Source: a virus
Length of the DNA stretch: 64,000 bases
Virus record (IMG/VR): IMGVR_UViG_3300042520_000681
Span: 1-64,000 of that record
Reading direction: 5' to 3' (one strand)
Below, in pieces: positions 52,778 through 60,726 of the stretch. Made by a program: the position numbers and the translations under genes. Position 1 is the stretch's first letter; each line of letters opens with the position of its first letter. The notes below the pieces were generated by a model that saw nothing but the letters and a program-made list of their open reading frames with translations, had not been told where the DNA came from and did not search any database.

Positions 52778-53758
52778 TTATCTTCCGGGCCAAAGGTTTT
52801 CAAACTGCATAGTTGATCTGTCAATGTTTAGCCTCCATTGTGATCCTCCGCGAACTTCACGGCTTTCTCCATTTAAAAGTTGTAACGCTTTCATGAAATA
52901 CATTTCTGATCTATCCATATCACCCTCGTCTTCCCATTTCAATGACATTAGCATGTTTTTGAGTGCGCCGAGGTTTGATACGATAACTTCGTCTGTATCG
53001 TAAACGCATGGAACGAAGCGAATCTTGCACAGAACATCAAGATAATCTACAGTTGGCTCGTTAGGAACTGCGTAACGGTGATAGCTTGCGGTTGTCTCCG
53101 TGGACTCGTATGCGCCGATCTGTTCTTCGCTTGCTCCGCTAACAGCATAAAGGTTCACATTGCCAACGGTCATCGGCTTACTGAAGAATGTAATTGGCCC
53201 CTTGAATACTTGGGCGTTTGTTGCTGTTGGATTAGCAAGCATCACTTGAATTGTAACATCGTTATTATTCTCGTCCTTGCCTTTAATAACAACAGACTCA
53301 TCTGCATCACTAACATTCTCAATCTCCAGCTTGAGCGTGTATGTCTCGTATGTCGTGTTAGCGAATGTCACGAATCCATCTCCAAGGTCATCAAAGAATG
53401 TTTCGTTGTAGCCATATCTAGGCCAATACGAAGCTGTCCACAAATCAGAGATAGGATTAAGGTATGAGAACCATCCGTTGCGAATCTTAATTGGTCCGGT
53501 AGCCCAGCTATCCGCTCCCGTGTTCTTATTCCACTTCGCAGCGAGTGCAGATACGAACCTGCGAGGAAGTGTAATCATCCCGCTAGGTGAGTAGAATCGG
53601 ACAGGAAGGATCGTGCCGTTCCACTTCCCGCTGTTAATCAATCTTTCCTGCGCTAGATTAAGATATGAATTAAAGCGTTCTATACTAGACTGGCTATCTA
53701 TAGATGGGACGATAGCAGAGTATAGTTGCGATCTTGCCTCTGATAGAGTTATTCGCAT
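52778..53758 (-). CDS. tail/head-tail connector-like protein (326 aa)
   Basis: An N-terminal helical pair (ITLSEARSQLYSAIVPSIDS, FNSYLNLAQERLINSGKWNG), then a long beta-rich middle. The C-terminus has GDMDRSEMYFMKALQLLNGE. The size, composition and position among tail genes suit a T7 gp11-type tail tubular or adaptor protein; this is inference. Confidence 0.6.
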   Translation of the reverse strand: MRITLSEARSQLYSAIVPSIDSQSSIERFNSYLNLAQERLINSGKWNGTILPVRFYSPSGMITLPRRFVSALAAKWNKNTGADSWATGPIKIRNGWFSYLNPISDLWTASYWPRYGYNETFFDDLGDGFVTFANTTYETYTLKLEIENVSDADESVVIKGKDENNNDVTIQVMLANPTATNAQVFKGPITFFSKPMTVGNVNLYAVSGASEEQIGAYESTETTASYHRYAVPNEPTVDYLDVLCKIRFVPCVYDTDEVIVSNLGALKNMLMSLKWEDEGDMDRSEMYFMKALQLLNGESREVRGGSQWRLNIDRSTMQFENLWPGR

Positions 53759-53775
53759 TTAATTAAATCAAATAC

Positions 53776-53790
53776 TATTGTTATGCAATA
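53776..53790. promoter_or_regulatory. dispersed palindrome-like site, weak
   Basis: TATTGTTATGCAATA keeps both outer arms of the dispersed palindrome but has two core mismatches. It spans the stop of the 53781 gene, just before the 53758 start. Confidence 0.35.
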
Positions 53791-54146
53791 CCTTTAAGGT
53801 TTTTAAGATATGCTGAATAATCAGACATACTTTTTTTCATTGTTTCACGGCTTTGCCCTTTTCCAAGTTGACTTGATAATTGATTTTCGTATTGAGATAA
53901 TGCTTTCTTTGGGCCTGCTACAGCAGACCTCGTTGCATCAAGACCTCTCATGGCAATGTTTGTTTGAATCCTAGCCCTTTCAGCCGCAATTTTCTCTTCA
54001 TCTAATTTCCTTTGCTCTTCAAGACTTAAACGCTGCTGAGTAGCTGCGCTCAATTGTGGACCGGGGGTCGTCTGCTTGATTACAGGAGTAGCCCCACCAA
54101 TTCTTTGATACGATGACGATATTGATGTTGTAGGTGTAGTTGCCAT
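53781..54146 (-). CDS. small virion helical protein (121 aa)
   Basis: A Thr/Ser-rich N-terminus (ATTPTTSISSSYQRIGGATP) and a Gln/Glu/Lys-rich coiled coil (LSLEEQRKLDEEKIAAERAR) ending in a Tyr/Ser-rich segment. Probably a minor virion or ejection protein by position. Confidence 0.55.
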   Translation of the reverse strand: MATTPTTSISSSYQRIGGATPVIKQTTPGPQLSAATQQRLSLEEQRKLDEEKIAAERARIQTNIAMRGLDATRSAVAGPKKALSQYENQLSSQLGKGQSRETMKKSMSDYSAYLKNLKGIA

Positions 54147-54204
54147 AATTTATTTATATTTACATGTTGAATTGAAAAAGTAAACAATAAAATGTTTCTG
54201 CGAT

Positions 54205-54684
54205 TTACGGTGTTGGTCCAGTTGCTCCGCAGTCCGTTGTTTGCATCCACTCTAAAACCCCATCAACATATCCCAAAACAAATGTTCCTGTGTCTGATGG
54301 CGATCCCAGTGTTGTCCAATTGCTAATACTAGGATCATAGAAAATTAAAGATTTATTGCTTGCGACAATCCAGCTTGGAACTCCTGCTGTAATTGTTAAT
54401 ATTCCATCTGTTAGTGGTTTAGGAAATGTAATCCAGTCAACTCCATCATTATACAGCATGTCCCCTTGATCTCCCGGAACAAGCTCTCCGGGTGGTCCTT
54501 GAATCCCTTGCGGTCCTTGTCCGCCACCTGAATTATTTCCACCAGCCGATCCATTGACTCCAGCAAAATCAACTACATCTCCAGAAAATCCCCTTGCTCC
54601 CTCGCTTGGATGTCCTCCAAATCCAAATAATCCTTCGTTCTTTAAAGGTAATGGCTTTTGTTGATATTGATAATCGTCTGTCAT
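54205..54684 (-). CDS. short fibre with collagen-like segment (159 aa)
   Basis: Gly/Ser/Asn-rich centre with GGGQGPQGIQGPPGE (about 54-68), true G-x-P/Q collagen triplets rather than the GAT type. C-terminal ~85 residues form a beta-rich tip. Overlaps the 812-aa protein gene upstream by 4 nt. Possibly an appendage of that protein. Confidence 0.65.
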   Translation of the reverse strand: MTDDYQYQQKPLPLKNEGLFGFGGHPSEGARGFSGDVVDFAGVNGSAGGNNSGGGQGPQGIQGPPGELVPGDQGDMLYNDGVDWITFPKPLTDGILTITAGVPSWIVASNKSLIFYDPSISNWTTLGSPSDTGTFVLGYVDGVLEWMQTTDCGATGPTP

Positions 54685-57119
54685 CTTAATGTAACATATC
54701 CAGTTCTTTTAAACCAAATTCCAGACCTGTAATATTCAACATCAGAAAATATAACTTTTTCTAATCCGATCTGAGCTTGATACGAACTTCTCGATGGAAT
54801 TGATGAAGGAAATGTAACAGTTTCACTTAATCCAGAATATCTCATATCAAACGAATTCGCTGTAATTGGACCTATCGTAACATTGTTGCATATCACATCT
54901 CCAAAGTTGAATGAAAATAATGATCCGTTAAATGATATATTTTGCGTTGATATTTGAAAAATAGGATCAGGAGTTGGTTGCGAAGAATAAAAGGTTGTAA
55001 CAATTTTAATTGGAGCCGGAACACTTAAAGCTGCCCTTAGATTTGGTTGAACGGAAACATATTTATTTATTCCTGTTTGATATTGAGATTCATCTACGCT
55101 AATTGGAACCCTTCCAAAACCAAGGTTTAATGATGTTACGACAACTGAATCTAAAATTGCAGGAAATGTAAATTGTTGAGTTTTATATTCCGTTCTAGTT
55201 GGAGGCAAGTTTGCCATCCTGCTAGTAATTCTAAGCGTCTTCCATTGGTCAATCGGCCTATCGTTTGAAGTTAAAACAAGCGGAGGAGCGACATAAGGAG
55301 TATTGTGATCTATTACTGTCCTCTCGTTAATGATAACAACATCAAGTTGCTCATCCAAATCGTATGTCGTCAGATTTGGATACGAAGGAACAGTAACCGT
55401 TTCTCTGCGAGCTTTAGCTGAATCAATGGCGTTGATTTGATCTTGTAAAACAAATTTACCTCCAGCGGGAGTGTCGCCAATTGGAACAATTTTTTGAGCT
55501 ACAGTTGCCTGAACTTGACCAACTGCGCTATCAACAAGAGATGTTGTTTCTAAAACAATTGGCCCAGTTGATTCTACTGTTGTCTTTTTACTCTTTGTTG
55601 AATCAATTGGATCAACAACTGAAGAAACGATTGTTTCAGTAAGTGTATCTGGTTCTGTTCCTGCCGCAACTATTTCTTCAGTAACAGTTGTCTCTCCAAG
55701 AAGACCATCTTTCTTTTGCCCACCAGAAAGAGTAGTTGGGCCTATTGAAGTAATAGTAACCTTTCTACTTTTAGCGGAATCAATAGGCTCGATTACAGAG
55801 GAAACCACTGTTTGGCTTAATGCGTCAGGATTTGATCCTGCGGTAACGATTGATTCTGCAACGGTAGTCTCTCCAAGCAAACCATCCTTGTTTTGACCAC
55901 CAGACAATGTTAATGGCCCTAAAGATGATACTGTTACTTTCCTGCTTCTAACAGAATCTATCGGTTCAACAGCAGACGAAATAACGGATAATGATAATGG
56001 GTCTTCTGAAGTTCCTGCTGGAACAATACTTTCAACCGTTGATTTAAGCCCAAGCAACCCTTGCTCCCCTTGTTTTCCTGAAAGAGTCGGGGTGCTATTT
56101 ATCACAACATTCTGCTTGATAGCCTTGCCGGAATCAACCTGCCTCACCTCGCTTGATAGAATGGTTGAGCTTACTGCATCAGGATTGGAACTTGGAGAAA
56201 CAACGCTCTGAGTAGATGTAATGTCTCCTAACAGCTTCCCGTCTTTACTTTTTTGAGTAAGGCTAGTCGGGCCGCTTGAAGTAGTCGTTCTCTTCCTAGC
56301 TTTAGTTGCAGAAAATTGTTCAACAACAGATGAAACGATTGTCTGCGATAACGCATCTGGGTTTGTAGATGGCGCAACAATATCATCCGTTGTTATTGTT
56401 TCTCCGAGCAACCCCTCCTTCTTTTCTTTAATCTGAAGAAGCGAGTGGTCTTGAACTGTAGATGTTGTCTTTACTCCCTTGCCCATCTCTTCCTGCACAA
56501 CTTGCGATCCAGTTACAAGCAAGCCATCTGGGTCTGGAGGGGTAAATGGAGGAACAGTCTGAACGATTACAGTCTCCAAGTCTCCACGCTCATTATATCT
56601 CTTCGTCGGAACTTCTGGCCCCGGCAATGTCTCGTAAACTCTGGTTACGCTGACATACTTGGAATCAAGTTCTCCTTCAATTCGATTAGCTTCTTCATCT
56701 ACAAGAACTGCCGTAGGGAATAGCGGATCAGGAGTCCCGTCAGGCAGGGGAGCGTAACCTTCTCTAGGGACAACATATGTCCTGATGTAGATCGGGTGCT
56801 GTTGCGAACCCGCACTATACTTAATAGCATAGTTATACGAGTCTTGATTTACACGATCATTAACCCAAATGCGTTTGATCCATTGCCCATCCTCGCTAGT
56901 GGGCTGCTGATAAACCAGCTTGTGTTCTGGGAAGCTGCCTTGATTTGGCGCGTGGCTTACATCCTTCCAGAGCGTTCCGTATTCTAGCTTTTGGTAATCG
57001 CCCTTCCACGAATTGACTACCTCCGCAATAACAACATCGTCTATTACTGGAGTTGGAAATGATTCAATGCCCTTTGCTGGAGCTGGGTTCATTGCGTTCG
57101 TTGTTTTAATCGGCTGCAT
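54681..57119 (-). CDS. large tail protein with 59-residue repeats (812 aa)
   Basis: N-terminal ~210 residues look like a tail-base domain (WVNDRVNQDSYNYAIKYSAG, YVVPREGYAPLPDG). Five to six tandem copies of a ~59-residue unit follow (GLLGETTVTEEIV, TVSSVVDPIDSTK, GPTTLSGGQKKDG type, about 230-590). The C-terminal ~220 residues are beta-rich. It may form a long rod at the tail or neck. Confidence 0.7.
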   Translation of the reverse strand: MQPIKTTNAMNPAPAKGIESFPTPVIDDVVIAEVVNSWKGDYQKLEYGTLWKDVSHAPNQGSFPEHKLVYQQPTSEDGQWIKRIWVNDRVNQDSYNYAIKYSAGSQQHPIYIRTYVVPREGYAPLPDGTPDPLFPTAVLVDEEANRIEGELDSKYVSVTRVYETLPGPEVPTKRYNERGDLETVIVQTVPPFTPPDPDGLLVTGSQVVQEEMGKGVKTTSTVQDHSLLQIKEKKEGLLGETITTDDIVAPSTNPDALSQTIVSSVVEQFSATKARKRTTTSSGPTSLTQKSKDGKLLGDITSTQSVVSPSSNPDAVSSTILSSEVRQVDSGKAIKQNVVINSTPTLSGKQGEQGLLGLKSTVESIVPAGTSEDPLSLSVISSAVEPIDSVRSRKVTVSSLGPLTLSGGQNKDGLLGETTVAESIVTAGSNPDALSQTVVSSVIEPIDSAKSRKVTITSIGPTTLSGGQKKDGLLGETTVTEEIVAAGTEPDTLTETIVSSVVDPIDSTKSKKTTVESTGPIVLETTSLVDSAVGQVQATVAQKIVPIGDTPAGGKFVLQDQINAIDSAKARRETVTVPSYPNLTTYDLDEQLDVVIINERTVIDHNTPYVAPPLVLTSNDRPIDQWKTLRITSRMANLPPTRTEYKTQQFTFPAILDSVVVTSLNLGFGRVPISVDESQYQTGINKYVSVQPNLRAALSVPAPIKIVTTFYSSQPTPDPIFQISTQNISFNGSLFSFNFGDVICNNVTIGPITANSFDMRYSGLSETVTFPSSIPSRSSYQAQIGLEKVIFSDVEYYRSGIWFKRTGYVTLR
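56314..56328. promoter_or_regulatory. dispersed palindrome, weaker copy
   Basis: AATTGTTCAACAACA, two mismatches. It lies inside the 812-aa tail gene. Confidence 0.4.
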
Positions 57120-57147
57120 ATATTAATACTTATTTCATTCAATAGAT

Positions 57148-57387
57148 TCAATCAATGTAATTTTTGGCAGAGTCGCAACATCCACTTACTTTTGGTTTAT
57201 CGCTAGGATGCGATTTGGAGTATCTGTAATTTAATTCATTAGCATAATCTTTATTGTTTTGGCTTGAACTAATACACTGTATGCAATTCCCGATGTATGG
57301 ATGTCCGCCAAACAATCCTATTTTGCAAACAAAAAGATTCTTCGCTTTTGTTTCTATTTGATGTTCGCAAGAAATTCCACTTCTCAT
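57148..57387 (-). CDS. Cys-rich small protein (79 aa)
   Basis: Six Cys in SCEHQ, VCKIGLFGGHPYIGNCIQC (about 20-38) and SGCCDS, a spacing that could make a zinc knuckle or disulfides. ATGA overlap with the upstream gene. Similar C.LG..GG.P..G.C..C proteins occur in other phages, from memory. Confidence 0.6.
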   Translation of the reverse strand: MRSGISCEHQIETKAKNLFVCKIGLFGGHPYIGNCIQCISSSQNNKDYANELNYRYSKSHPSDKPKVSGCCDSAKNYID

Positions 57388-57923
57388 ACATCTTCTAAAT
57401 AAAATTGAATATTTTCAAATCCAACAGCTTCAAGTTCAGCTATACCTGTAAAACTAAATCCCATTGTTATTTTACTTGTTGTATTTATAATTATAGCTTC
57501 AGCCGTTCCTGTTTGAGTATTGGGATTTGATCCGCCGCAATTTTCAGAGTCCTCTAATGAATATCTTATTGTTTTTCCACCATTGCTTATCGTCCAAGGA
57601 TTTCCAGTTGTTCCGCCATATGTAGTAGTCCATGTAATGCTCATGTCTGGGTCTAATGTGTAATTAGCCTGATAATATGATCCAACATGATATAATCCGT
57701 CTCCAGAACTAAAATTAATTCTCAATTTATACTGCTTGTTTTTTATTAAATTATATGGGGGATTTATGAAATATGTCTGAACCGCTGCCCCCATATCGCA
57801 TCCTTGCCCACCACCAGCAGAAGTTGCAGATGCTAATAATCCAAATGGTGTAGCGCAACAAGAACAACTAACTTTCCCTTCTTTCGTAATAACCTTTCCT
57901 CCTTGTAGCGCAATCGTAGCCAT
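57384..57923 (-). CDS. virion-associated hypothetical protein (179 aa)
   Basis: A SCSCCATPFG motif near residues 19-28, a Gly-rich linker, and a ~130-residue beta sandwich-like remainder (YKLRINFSSGDGLYHVGSYY, TISNGGKTIRYSLED). Suits a virion surface or adhesion domain. Downstream of the GT-B gene by 1 nt. Confidence 0.55.
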   Translation of the reverse strand: MATIALQGGKVITKEGKVSCSCCATPFGLLASATSAGGGQGCDMGAAVQTYFINPPYNLIKNKQYKLRINFSSGDGLYHVGSYYQANYTLDPDMSITWTTTYGGTTGNPWTISNGGKTIRYSLEDSENCGGSNPNTQTGTAEAIIINTTSKITMGFSFTGIAELEAVGFENIQFYLEDV

Positions 57924-57924
57924 A

Positions 57925-58797
57925 TCAATATCTCTTCAATCTATTCTCAATATCTTCAACACTATAATTTAATTTACGCAAAAAGCAATCAGCCCGTGTT
58001 AGCGCGATGCAGATATGCTTGTCTTTAGCTCGCATTGTCTTTCCTTCTATTTCGCACTTCCACCCGTTTCTTGGGAAAGTGTTTTCTATAATGCACGGTT
58101 TCCCGTAAAATTGTGCAGTAAGAGTCCCGTCATGCACATATTTAATATTGCCCCGTTCATATATGCAATCAAACGCATATAGGCAAGTTTCTACTATAGA
58201 TGGGGAGCCTAGCCCTACAGCAATCGAGTTAGGCGAGCTTTGATTGCCGATGAATAGGTCAGCACCCGTAATTGCAGTTGCGACATCGTATAGGTCATTT
58301 GTGAGCAAATGCGGGATGGTTCCGAACTCGTTGCAGAACGCTTGATGTTCTTCATTCAGTCCGACGAATAGCATGTGTTCTCCGTAGGCTTCTACTAGCT
58401 GCTTCCACGGAAAGAATTCTCCGTGCCACCTAGCTCCGCGACTGACGATGATATTGCCTTTCGTTTCTAGATTCTTTTCTTCTATGCGAATCCACGGCTT
58501 GGAAAGATCAACCTTAACCCCCATCCACCTAGCTACACGGGTTGCGATGTTGTCTCCGTATCGCATTCCTCCGTTCCTGTATGTCGATAGATCGAAGTCG
58601 ATATGCTCTCCTTCGTGTTTCCTTACAAGTATCCCTTGTGATTCTAGTAGCCTTGAGAACGCTCCAATCCTATTAACAATTGGCTTTGTCCAAGGTCTAT
58701 CGTCTACCAGAAGCGTTGTTGCCCCTAGAGCCTTGATCGTAGGGATAGAGTAAATAATATCCCCGATGCAGCCGGAATGAAATGCGTTCACTTGCAT
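57925..58797 (-). CDS. GT-B glycosyltransferase, heptosyltransferase-like (290 aa)
   Basis: AFHSGCIGDIIYSIPTIKAL (about 5-24) is the Gly-rich N-terminal loop of the GT9-type family. GEFFPWKQLVEAYGEHMLFVG (about 128-148) and LFIGNQSSPNSIAVGLGSPS match the 38781 homologue, including the C-terminal RNGWKCEIEG shared domain. The ATG at 58797 is chosen because it lies 1 nt after a palindrome copy and has the GDIIYS motif in frame. Probably acts on a virion glycan or modified base (inference). Confidence 0.75.
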   Translation of the reverse strand: MQVNAFHSGCIGDIIYSIPTIKALGATTLLVDDRPWTKPIVNRIGAFSRLLESQGILVRKHEGEHIDFDLSTYRNGGMRYGDNIATRVARWMGVKVDLSKPWIRIEEKNLETKGNIIVSRGARWHGEFFPWKQLVEAYGEHMLFVGLNEEHQAFCNEFGTIPHLLTNDLYDVATAITGADLFIGNQSSPNSIAVGLGSPSIVETCLYAFDCIYERGNIKYVHDGTLTAQFYGKPCIIENTFPRNGWKCEIEGKTMRAKDKHICIALTRADCFLRKLNYSVEDIENRLKRY

Positions 58798-58812
58798 TAT
58801 TGTTAAACAAGA
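58798..58812. promoter_or_regulatory. dispersed palindrome copy 11
   Basis: TATTGTTAAACAAGA, one mismatch, immediately upstream of the GT-B start codon. A bound protein here would cover the translation start region of the gene. Confidence 0.7.
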
Positions 58813-58879
58813 CTTGAAAGAATTCAATAGCATTTTTTCTTTCAAAAGATTTGACGCTCGTTGAAAATAGTGTATTGTA

Positions 58880-59400
58880 TTTTCATCTTTCTTGATTCAT
58901 CACAGGATTCGAGACAACAGTTTTCCTTCCCCGAAAATACCCGTCTTGATACTGTGATTATCAAGGCGGGTTTTTCGTTTAGCATGAAGCCTAACGGCAG
59001 TTCCCTAAAATGAGCCTAAAGATGAGCGTAGCACGGCAGGTTCTATCCCTGACTGCGGAACTACCTGAAAAGGACTCCCGTGTGAAGGAGAGGCGTTGGG
59101 AGGGTTAAAAGACTACCGACTTAATGCGTTCTGCCGAAAGGCTAGAAACTGCGAATCAAACTGGCTCTCGCCGCAAGGCGTAAACTAAAGTAAGGCTAGG
59201 CAAAGGACGACCTCTAGGCCGAGTGATTCATAAATGCATACGAACGGCTCCACGCGAGAAAGTGATATGTTGTTTAAGCAGTTTCCTAGAAGTAGGAACT
59301 GCTATGCCCGAAGCTCTCCATCAAGAAAGTGCTAGTTGAATAAACGAATAACCGATTAAATCCTGTTACAAAAATGTATCAATAATTGTAACACCAAGCT
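58880..59400 (+). ncRNA. candidate large structured RNA X
   Basis: About 520 nt with no credible coding. Hairpins include TCTTGA/TCGAGA (58890-58914), a terminator-like stem (58939-58971), GCC-GAAA-GGC (59133-59142), CGCC-GCAA-GGCG (59169-59180), a 10-bp bulged stem GCAGTTTCCTA/TAGGAACTGC (59278-59302) and TGTTACAA/TTGTAACA (59364-59393). GNRA loops point to a folded RNA. Its 5' part resembles RNA Y at 62277. It may be an ornate phage RNA or a long leader of the deaminase operon; the ends and strand are uncertain. Confidence 0.5.
58939..58976 (+). terminator. terminator-like hairpin in RNA X
   Basis: 13-bp stem ACCCGTCTTGATA/TATCAAGGCGGGT with one G-T pair and a 7-nt loop, followed by TTTTTCG. 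It may stop or attenuate a rightward transcript. It could also help to end the leftward tail operon. Confidence 0.6.
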
Positions 59401-59411
59401 AAAGTCTAAAC

Positions 59412-59801
59412 ATGAACTGGAACGAATACGCAATTAAGATTGCTGAAGTAGTCGCACTGAAATCTAAAGACCCGTGGAAGAAAGTTGGGTGTGTTCTGCT
59501 ACGACACGACAACTCTATTGCATCTGTAGGCTACAACGGCTTTCCTCCTAACGCAGAAGAAGACTGGAGCGATAGAGATAAACGCAGAGCATTCGTTATC
59601 CACGCAGAACAGAACGCTCTTAGGTATGTTAGGCCAAATGAATGCAGACTACTTGCCTGCACATTGCTCCCGTGCGGGAATTGTTTACGCATGGCGTCAT
59701 CGTATGGAATTAACGCCGTTGTTTACAAAGAGCATTACGACCACGATTCTTCAGCTATTGAAATAGCTGAAAGGTTCGGGATAAACCTTATTAAGCTGTA
59801 G
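59412..59801 (+). CDS. deoxycytidylate deaminase (129 aa)
   Basis: Zinc-binding motifs IHAEQNAL (about 63-70; His and catalytic Glu) and LPCGNC (about 87-92; two Cys) define the CMP/dCMP deaminase family. Converts dCMP to dUMP for dTTP synthesis. Length and motif order suit phage dCMP deaminases. Its 3' end overlaps a convergent gene by 11 nt. Confidence 0.88.
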   Translation: MNWNEYAIKIAEVVALKSKDPWKKVGCVLLRHDNSIASVGYNGFPPNAEEDWSDRDKRRAFVIHAEQNALRYVRPNECRLLACTLLPCGNCLRMASSYGINAVVYKEHYDHDSSAIEIAERFGINLIKL

Positions 59802-60237
59802 CTCCAATCCGATTGTATGAGCCTTGAAGATAAGACGGGGTGCTGATTCCCATCCCGCGATTTCTTTTCAATTTTTCAGCTTCGCTTCCAACGGATTTCT
59901 CTATTCCCATCGAGCCTTCAGGTTTGAATTTTTTACGAAATTCTTCAGTTCTGGCCTTGGCTTCATCCTTCATTGAGCCTCTTTCTGCCATTTTATCTCT
60001 AGGGCTTTTCTGCCCATTGTATGCATCTAGTGTAGAAGGACGCTTGCTAGGGAATGCAGGCTTGCGTTGAGTTGCTTTTGCCCCATATTTACCTGACTCG
60101 GACTCGTATCTTTCCATGTAATCCCCGTCACCCATATCTTCATCAATATACAAATCTGCACCTCTAGCTTCCCTTCTGGCATTAATTCTAGCCATTTGCT
60201 CTGGACTCCATCCGTGACTTCTTGGTTTTTGACCCAT
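59791..60237 (-). CDS. basic hypothetical protein (148 aa)
   Basis: A Lys/Arg/Gly-rich, low-complexity protein starting MGQKPRSHGWSPEQMARINA, probably disordered. Composition suggests DNA or RNA binding, or a virion protein. Convergent with the deaminase gene. The downstream partner of the 50-aa basic gene, 1 nt apart. Confidence 0.55.
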   Translation of the reverse strand: MGQKPRSHGWSPEQMARINARREARGADLYIDEDMGDGDYMERYESESGKYGAKATQRKPAFPSKRPSTLDAYNGQKSPRDKMAERGSMKDEAKARTEEFRKKFKPEGSMGIEKSVGSEAEKLKRNRGMGISTPSYLQGSYNRIGATA

Positions 60238-60238
60238 A

Positions 60239-60391
60239 TTAGTAATTTAGTTTTCCAAGTTGACTTGCTTTAACTTTTCCGGTTTCACGATTTTTCGTAA
60301 AAGCCTTCTTAGCCTTCTGCTGTTCTTTCGTGATCTTCTTTCCGTCTTTCGGTTGATCGTAGAAAGATTTTAATGAGTTGTATTTTTTCAT
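60239..60391 (-). CDS. small Lys-rich protein (50 aa)
   Basis: MKKYNSLKSFYDQPKDGKKI, then AFTKNRETGKVKASQL. Highly basic microprotein just upstream of another basic gene. The promoter of the opposite-strand gene at 60421 overlaps its start. Confidence 0.55.
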   Translation of the reverse strand: MKKYNSLKSFYDQPKDGKKITKEQQKAKKAFTKNRETGKVKASQLGKLNY

Positions 60392-60406
60392 CGCTTGCAA
60401 TATAAT
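60378..60406 (+). promoter_or_regulatory. sigma70-type promoter
   Basis: TTGTAT, 17-nt spacer, perfect TATAAT (60401-60406). Transcription would start near 60413, about 8 nt before the ATG at 60421, so the mRNA would be nearly leaderless. It drives the helicase operon. Confidence 0.7.
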
Positions 60407-60420
60407 AACAATATATTTTT

Positions 60421-60678
60421 ATGCGTAAAGATAAATTATTTGCATACTACCTGCAAAAGAACCCGTCACTCTTCACTCAACTAGAGAGCGGGAAGGTTAC
60501 GCTAACCGCATCTGGGTTCAGGAAGTTCTTTAATACAACCTACGATGCTGCCTACAAGCAGGGCTTCAGCCAGCTTCCAGATACAGAAGAAGCAGAATTG
60601 GATGAATGTGAAGAGCCGCGAGCATACGGTAATTCTGCTGCATTTAACGATCTGCTGAATATTTTCGGAATGAAGTAA
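60421..60678 (+). CDS. hypothetical protein (85 aa)
   Basis: MRKDKLFAYYLQKNPSLFTQ, then a helical remainder with an acidic segment (TEEAELDECEEPRAYG). First gene of the helicase operon, with a consensus promoter. No family recognised. Confidence 0.6.
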   Translation: MRKDKLFAYYLQKNPSLFTQLESGKVTLTASGFRKFFNTTYDAAYKQGFSQLPDTEEAELDECEEPRAYGNSAAFNDLLNIFGMK

Positions 60679-60726
60679 AATAGTCTTGACGATGGTTCGT
60701 GCGAGAATAAGATTTTTGGCTCGCAC

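Noticed and set aside
58880-59400. tmRNA or RNase P RNA
   Set aside because: No acceptor-like 3' end, no tag frame and no GAGGAAAGTCC-type element was found.
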